From Elstera sp044372965 (GTDB taxonomy: Bacteria; Pseudomonadota; Alphaproteobacteria; Elsterales; Elsteraceae): DNA of 64,000 nucleotides. The stretch's first letter is position 1. Each line of letters starts with the position of its first letter. The translations under genes were made by a program, and so were the position numbers. Positions 59,389 to 64,000 of the stretch are shown here, in pieces. The stretch is from the NCBI RefSeq assembly GCF_044372965.1, contig NZ_JBILQX010000002.1, positions 5,612-69,611 on the forward strand, given 5' to 3'. The notes under the pieces are model-generated. The model was not told the origin of the DNA, did no database searches, and worked only from the letters and a program-made list of their open reading frames with translations.

Positions 59389-60270
59389 ATGGTTATGCCG
59401 GACATTCTCACCGATCTCGCCCCCGCCAAGATCAACCTTACTCTGCGGGTCTTAGGTCAGCGCGCCGATGGCTATCATCGGCTGGATTCGCTGGTTGGTT
59501 TTGCCGAAATCGGCGACCGGCTAACTGTGGCGGCGGGGACCAGCCTGTCGCTCACCGTCACCGGTCCCTTTGCGAGTGCCCTACGAGGAACGCCGCCCGA
59601 TCAAAACCTCGCTTTTCGTGCCGCCGACGCGCTGCGCATTGCCGTCGGGCGGCCCGAGTTGGGGGCCACCCTCACGCTCGAAAAACACTTGCCCATCGCA
59701 TCCGGCATCGGCGGGGGCTCGGCTGACGCCGCCGCTGCGCTGCGCCTGCTGCCGCGCCTGTGGGGGCTCGATCCCGCGACGCTGCCGCTGGCCGGCATTG
59801 CAGCCCGCCTCGGGGCCGATGTGCCCATGTGCTTGCTGCGCAAAAGCGCCCGCGTGGCCGGGGTCGGAGACGTGATCGATCCCTTGCCGCTTCCCCGCGT
59901 TGCCGCCGTGCTGGTCAATCCTGGCGTTCCGGTAGAAACCAAAGCCGCCTTCGCCGCGCGGGAGGGGGAATTTTCCCTGCCACTACTGGCCCTGCCACCG
60001 CTTCAGGGCGTCGATGATCTGGCCGATCTCGTTCAGCGCGGCGGGAATGATCTTACCCGCCCGGCCCTCACCCTCGCCCCCGTCATCGCCGACGTGCTGA
60101 AAGCCCTGCGCGCCGCCCCCAATTGCCGCGCCGCCGCCCTTTCGGGCAGCGGGGCCACCTGCTTCGGCCTCTTCCCCACCCGCGACGCCCGCACCGAAGC
60201 CGCCGCCCGCATCAAAACCGCGCACCCCAATTGGTGGGTGGCGGGGACGTGGATCGGGGGAGCGGGATAA
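59389..60270 (+). CDS. ispE: 4-diphosphocytidyl-2-C-methyl-D-erythritol kinase
   Basis: GHMP kinase of the MEP isoprenoid pathway, phosphorylating CDP-ME; 293 residues. The N-terminal PAKINLTLRVLGQRADGYH and the ATP-binding glycine loop ASGIGGGSADAAAAL (about 100-114) are intact. The C-terminal SGSGATCFGLF is the third GHMP motif. Start: the frame opens at 59263 inside the TPR gene, but ATG at 59389, or at 59395, matches the family. It follows the TPR lipoprotein stop by 2 bases. Confidence 0.95.
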   Translation: MVMPDILTDLAPAKINLTLRVLGQRADGYHRLDSLVGFAEIGDRLTVAAGTSLSLTVTGPFASALRGTPPDQNLAFRAADALRIAVGRPELGATLTLEKHLPIASGIGGGSADAAAALRLLPRLWGLDPATLPLAGIAARLGADVPMCLLRKSARVAGVGDVIDPLPLPRVAAVLVNPGVPVETKAAFAAREGEFSLPLLALPPLQGVDDLADLVQRGGNDLTRPALTLAPVIADVLKALRAAPNCRAAALSGSGATCFGLFPTRDARTEAAARIKTAHPNWWVAGTWIGGAG

Positions 60271-60285
60271 GCGCTGACGCGCAGC

Positions 60286-60411
60286 TTGGGGCACCGCCCC
60301 AAACCCCGTTAAAGGCTTCAGCTTTAAAATCCAAGCCCTAGACTCTTGACCCAAAACCGGGATTCTTAAGGGCCTTGGCCCTTAAGCGGAGCGCAGAGGC
60401 AGGGCCTCTGC
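60286..60411. repeat. Cluster of palindromes between ispE and mutS (TT-loop element, copy 2)
   Basis: Four inverted repeats lie in about 125 bases: TTGGGGC-ACC-GCCCCAA (60286-60302), TTAAAG...CTTTAA (60309-60327), CTTAAGGGCC-TT-GGCCCTTAAG (60365-60386) and GCAGAGGC-AGG-GCCTCTGC (60393-60411). The third has the same 10-bp-arm, TT-loop design as the palindrome at 32054-32075. This is a compact REP-like element and may also end the ispE transcript. Confidence 0.6.
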
Positions 60412-60438
60412 ATCGCGCAGCGAGACCGTTTCGATTCG

Positions 60439-63120
60439 ATGACTAACCTTACGCCCGATGCCGCGACGACGCCGATGATGGCGCATTACCTTGCTTTGAA
60501 GCAGCAGTATCCCGATTGCCTGCTGTTTTACCGCATGGGCGATTTCTACGAGATGTTCTTTGACGATGCGGTGCAAGCCGCGCGGGCGCTTGATATTACG
60601 CTAACGAAACGGGGCAAGCACGGCGGGGATGATATCCCGATGGCGGGGGTGCCGGTGCATGCCGCTGAAGGCTATCTCTCGCGGTTGATCCGCGCCGGGT
60701 TTCGCGTCGCAGTCTGCGAGCAGATGGAAGACCCGGCGGAGGCGAAGAAGCGCGGCCCGAAAAGCCCGGTAAAGCGCGACGTGGTGCGCGTGGTAACGCC
60801 GGGCACGATTACCGAAGACGGGTTGCTGGATGCGCGCCGGGCGAATTTCCTTACGGCGCTGTGCGATAACGGCGGGCAAGTGGCGCTTGCGGCCATCGAT
60901 ATGACCAGCGGCAGTTTTCAGGTCGGGCTGCTGGGCGATACCGGCAAGCCGGGGCTCGCGGAAGCCACCGCCGCCGCGCTGTTTCGGCTTGATCCGGCGG
61001 AAATTTTGCTCCCGGAACGATTATTGAAGGCCGAACGGCTGTTCGAAGTGTTCGGCGAGTGGAAATCGCGCTTAGCCCCGCTGCCGGGGCCGCGTTTCGA
61101 TGCGGGCAATGGCCGGAAGCGGCTTGAGGCTTTGTTTGAGGTCGGCACGCTCGAAGGCTTTGGCCGCTTCAGCCTCGCGGAAATCGCGGCTGCCGGGGCT
61201 TTGGTCGATTATCTCGACCTCACCCAGCGCGGTCGCCTGCCCCGGCTCGACCCGCCAACGCGGCTGGAAACCGGGGCGACGATGGCGATTGACGCCAGCA
61301 CGGCCCGGTCGCTCGAATTGATTCGCACGCAGAACGGCGAGCGCAAAGGCTCACTTCTCGCCACCATCGACCGCACCATCACCCCCGGCGGCGCGCGATT
61401 GCTGCATGCAAGGCTGGTCGCCCCGCTGACCGACCGGGGCGCAATTGCGGATCGGCTCGATGCGGTCACCTATTTCCATACCTATAGCGATGTGCGCGCC
61501 AAACTGCGCGAGGAGTTGAACCGCGCGCCCGATTTGGAACGCCCGCTCACCCGCCTCACCCTCGGGCGGGGTGGCCCGCGCGATCTGGCCGCGATCCGCG
61601 ATGGCTTACGCGCGGCGGAAACCCTGCGCGAACGGCTGCTGGCCGATCAATCCAAGCCGCTCCCCGCCGAACTTTCCGCCGCCTGCACGGATATGCGCCC
61701 CGATACGGGCTTGATCGACCGGTTGGAGCGGGCGCTGAAACCCGATCTGCCGCTTCTCGCGCGCGATGGCGACTTCATCGCGCCCGACTATGCGCCGGAG
61801 TTGGATTTCCAGCGCTCTTTACGCGACGACGCCCGCCGCCATATCGCGGCGCTACAAGCCCGTTACGCGTCTGAAACGGGTGTGAATAGCCTGAAGGTTA
61901 AGCATAATAATGTGCTGGGCTATTTCGTCGAAGTGACCGCCGCCCAGGCCGATAAGCTGTCGGAACCCTTCATTCACCGGCAGACGCTGGCGGGCGCAGC
62001 GCGGTTTACCACGGTTGATCTCGCCGATCTCGACTCAAAGGTCGCCAAAGCGGGCGATACAGCGCTGGCCTTGGAACAGCGCTTGTTCGAGGATTTGGTC
62101 GGCGAAGTTCTCGCCCGCGCCGAACCCATTGCGGCCACGGCCCGCGCGCTCGCCGTGCTGGATGTGGAAGCGGCGCTGGCCGATCTCGCCGCCGACCGGG
62201 GCTATACCCGCCCAACCCTGACCGACGGCACCGAGTTCGATATTCAGGGCGGCCGTCATCCGGTGGTGGAAGCACTACTGCCCGGCGGCGCGAGCGGCTT
62301 CATCGCCAATGATTGCGATTTAGGAACGAACCGCCTTTGGCTTCTTACCGGCCCGAACATGGCCGGGAAATCGACCTTTTTGCGGCAGAACGCGCTGATT
62401 TGCCTGCTGGCCCAGGTGGGCGCTTACGTCCCCGCCCGCGCCGCGATGATGGGGATTGTCGATCGGCTCTTCTCCCGCGTCGGGGCGGCGGATGATCTTG
62501 CGCGCGGGCGCTCCACCTTCATGGTGGAAATGGTGGAAACCGCCGCGATTCTGAACCAAGCCGGGCCGCGCGCTTTGGTAATTCTCGACGAAATCGGGCG
62601 CGGCACGGCCACTTTCGACGGGCTATCGATTGCCTGGGCCGCCGTCGAGCATCTGCACGAAGTCAGCCGCTGCCGCTGCCTCTTCGCCACCCATTATCAC
62701 GAGCTCACGAAGCTCAGCGCCCGCCTGCCCGCGCTGTCGTGCCACTCGATGCGCGTGAAGGAATGGCAGGGCGACGTCGTGTTTCTCCACGAAGTCCAAC
62801 CCGGCGCGGCGGACCGTTCCTACGGCATCCACGTCGCCAAACTCGCCGGGTTGCCGAAGCCGGTACTACGCCGCGCCGAACAGGTGCTGAAACTGCTGGA
62901 GTCGGGCGATAGTTCTACCGCCCTCTCCCGCCTCGCCGACGATCTGCCGCTCTTCGCCGCCCTGCGCCCCGTTGCGGAACCGGAAGAAGTTTCGGAGGCG
63001 CCGCCCGCGCTTCACCCGGCGTTGGCGGCCCTGGCCGCGACCGACCCGGACGCGCTAACGCCGCGCGAGGCGCTGGAGGTGCTGTATCGGTTGAAAGAAA
63101 AAATGTTCCACTGTTTATAA
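60439..63120 (+). CDS. mutS: DNA mismatch repair protein MutS
   Basis: Mismatch-recognising ATPase of 893 residues. The domain I mismatch motif is FYRMGDFYEMF (Phe and Glu in FYE, about residues 38-40). The clamp and lever domains follow, then Walker A GPNMAGKST (about 636-644), Walker B LVILDEIGRGT and SRVGAADDLARGRSTFMVEM. The C-terminal part is usual for the family and ends REALEVLYRLKEKMFHCL. ATG at 60439 has only a weak Shine-Dalgarno sequence (GAGA). The end overlaps the convergent kinase-like gene by 6 bases. Confidence 0.97.
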   Translation: MTNLTPDAATTPMMAHYLALKQQYPDCLLFYRMGDFYEMFFDDAVQAARALDITLTKRGKHGGDDIPMAGVPVHAAEGYLSRLIRAGFRVAVCEQMEDPAEAKKRGPKSPVKRDVVRVVTPGTITEDGLLDARRANFLTALCDNGGQVALAAIDMTSGSFQVGLLGDTGKPGLAEATAAALFRLDPAEILLPERLLKAERLFEVFGEWKSRLAPLPGPRFDAGNGRKRLEALFEVGTLEGFGRFSLAEIAAAGALVDYLDLTQRGRLPRLDPPTRLETGATMAIDASTARSLELIRTQNGERKGSLLATIDRTITPGGARLLHARLVAPLTDRGAIADRLDAVTYFHTYSDVRAKLREELNRAPDLERPLTRLTLGRGGPRDLAAIRDGLRAAETLRERLLADQSKPLPAELSAACTDMRPDTGLIDRLERALKPDLPLLARDGDFIAPDYAPELDFQRSLRDDARRHIAALQARYASETGVNSLKVKHNNVLGYFVEVTAAQADKLSEPFIHRQTLAGAARFTTVDLADLDSKVAKAGDTALALEQRLFEDLVGEVLARAEPIAATARALAVLDVEAALADLAADRGYTRPTLTDGTEFDIQGGRHPVVEALLPGGASGFIANDCDLGTNRLWLLTGPNMAGKSTFLRQNALICLLAQVGAYVPARAAMMGIVDRLFSRVGAADDLARGRSTFMVEMVETAAILNQAGPRALVILDEIGRGTATFDGLSIAWAAVEHLHEVSRCRCLFATHYHELTKLSARLPALSCHSMRVKEWQGDVVFLHEVQPGAADRSYGIHVAKLAGLPKPVLRRAEQVLKLLESGDSSTALSRLADDLPLFAALRPVAEPEEVSEAPPALHPALAALAATDPDALTPREALEVLYRLKEKMFHCL

Positions 63121-64000
63121 TTTCATTGCCTGTATGACATCTCCTAATGCCCTGGCTTTTTGATCGATTTTTTGCTCTAGATCAGTCACGTCTATCCGAA
63201 ATGACAACCTAGCCTCCCTAGCAAACGCTCCTGTATCCGGTAATTTTTTCCAACCTGCTTGAGTCATTCTATTTATCGATTCTTCAAATCTTTCCTTCAA
63301 TCTCTTCTTTATATTCTCCCAATTTTCCTTTCCAGCTGCAGATATATTTATTTGAGCATCGACACTATTTTCGGTAAGATTTCCGAAAATAATGGTCTCC
63401 CTACCCTCCAAAAGATCTATACGATATGATTTTTCATCAGTACTTTGCCGATACGCGTAACCGGCGCGTGACAATACTTCTTCCGCCCAAAAATCTGCAC
63501 TTATCTTCTTATACTCCCCACGCACGACTTCATATAATTGATTGAGCTCGCTTATCACGTGCCCCATACTAGGACGCTGGCTGGGATGCACATTGGTGCA
63601 AAGCATTATTAATCTTTCCAATCTTTTATTTAGAGAGCGCCAATTTTGACACATTAAACCTGCTAACTTACTACCAACTTCCTGATGCCAATCCTGAGCA
63701 TTACCACCTCCAATTGGGGGATTTTTGCCGGAAGCCATATAATACATGGTCATACCTACACCATACACATCAACACTCGCTTCCCTGGAAATTTTTGACT
63801 TTCTAGAGGATATAAGTTCGGGTGCCTGATAGCCAATTTGAGAGTTTGGACTATTCGCATCCTCGCCTTTTGCTCCCTCATGCCATGACATATCATAATT
63901 AATCATTCTTACCTTACAGGACGCATCATCAATACAATTCTCCAATATCACATTTCTTGGTCGCACATCTCTATGAAGCACAGTCTCATTGAGATTGTGA
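63115..64000 (-). CDS. Protein kinase-like gene, cut by right edge, AT-rich
   Basis: C-terminal part of a Hanks-type kinase-like protein, open to base 64000; the visible part holds about 294 residues. The catalytic loop reads HRDVRPRN (Asp and Asn in place), the next motif reads INYD where kinases have IDFG, so the Mg-binding Asp is replaced by Asn, and the activation-segment end reads GYQAPE. Kinase helices follow (DVYGVGMTMYYMASGK, then an H-x-S-Q-R-P-S motif), then a C-terminal domain of about 130 residues not recognised. The base composition is much more A+T-rich than mutS, a sign of transfer. GTG at 63981 is not the true start. Confidence 0.75.
   Translation of the reverse strand, partial: HNLNETVLHRDVRPRNVILENCIDDASCKVRMINYDMSWHEGAKGEDANSPNSQIGYQAPELISSRKSKISREASVDVYGVGMTMYYMASGKNPPIGGGNAQDWHQEVGSKLAGLMCQNWRSLNKRLERLIMLCTNVHPSQRPSMGHVISELNQLYEVVRGEYKKISADFWAEEVLSRAGYAYRQSTDEKSYRIDLLEGRETIIFGNLTENSVDAQINISAAGKENWENIKKRLKERFEESINRMTQAGWKKLPDTGAFAREARLSFRIDVTDLEQKIDQKARALGDVIQAMKL

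Noticed and set aside
1..64000. CRISPR arrays, tRNA or rRNA genes, insertion sequences, prophage
   Set aside because: No regularly spaced direct repeats, no tRNA-like T-loop context, no transposase, integrase or phage structural genes were recognised on either strand.

Overview
The window reads as the chromosome of a high-GC alphaproteobacterium, most likely in Rhodospirillales (Azospirillaceae-like). Support comes from the cluster miaB-phoH-ybeY-corC-lnt-(XRE)-metK-trmB-rimP-nusA-ylxR-infB, a ChvG/ChvI two-component system beside a regulatory PTS (short HPr kinase, RapZ, EIIA, HPr, EI), a DUF3035 lipoprotein, an Atu4866-type protein and PhoX. No rRNA, tRNA, CRISPR array, transposase or phage gene was recognised. 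The genus is an inference.

Layout. 1-3.2 kb: two tandem paralogous chemoreceptor genes, the first cut by the left edge. 3.2-17.5 kb: a long minus-strand block for translation, RNA modification and envelope maturation. 17.5-24.9 kb: a DUF3035 lipoprotein, a MarR regulator, a cupin, PurU, a large MscS channel, an AmpG-like permease and a family 9 glycosyltransferase. 24.9-28.8 kb: a Pat-like acyl-CoA synthetase/acetyltransferase fusion and a type III PLP decarboxylase with a structured leader. 29-32 kb: a VapBC-type toxin-antitoxin pair whose toxin is frameshifted, then OhrR, a secreted alpha/beta hydrolase and Ohr. 32-37.2 kb: an NMT1/SsuA-type ABC transporter, a GST, glyoxalase II and an EamA exporter. 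37.2-45 kb: EI-HPr-EIIA-RapZ-HprK and ChvG-ChvI on the minus strand, with a plus-strand MNT/HEPN module lodged between hprK and chvG. 45-48.2 kb: a HugZ-like protein, an AT-rich orphan membrane protein, and PhoX with a Pho box. 48.2-54 kb: a complete dipeptide ABC transporter (DppA-B-C-D-F order). 54-60.3 kb: an R. etli-type asparaginase, an Atu4866-type protein, an SDR with an AraC regulator, a TPR lipoprotein and IspE. 60.3-63.1 kb: a palindrome cluster and mutS. 63.1-64 kb: an AT-rich protein kinase-like gene running off the right edge.

How the parts fit. The 3-17 kb block supplies initiation factor, transcription elongation factor, ribosome maturation, tRNA modification, SAM and lipoprotein acylation, in tightly coupled genes with many ATGA/GTGA overlaps. 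The 37-45 kb block is a sensory module: the PTS proteins have no sugar permease, and HprK and ChvGI would set its output. Several local controls can be read from the DNA: a palindrome before the XRE gene, repeats flanking a TTGACA promoter between OhrR and its likely targets, a perfect palindrome before MNT/HEPN, and a Pho box before phoX. The accessory pieces most worth pursuing are the MNT/HEPN insertion, the broken vapC, the AT-rich orphan at 45.4-45.9 kb, the kinase at the right edge and the TT-loop palindromes near 32.0 and 60.3 kb.
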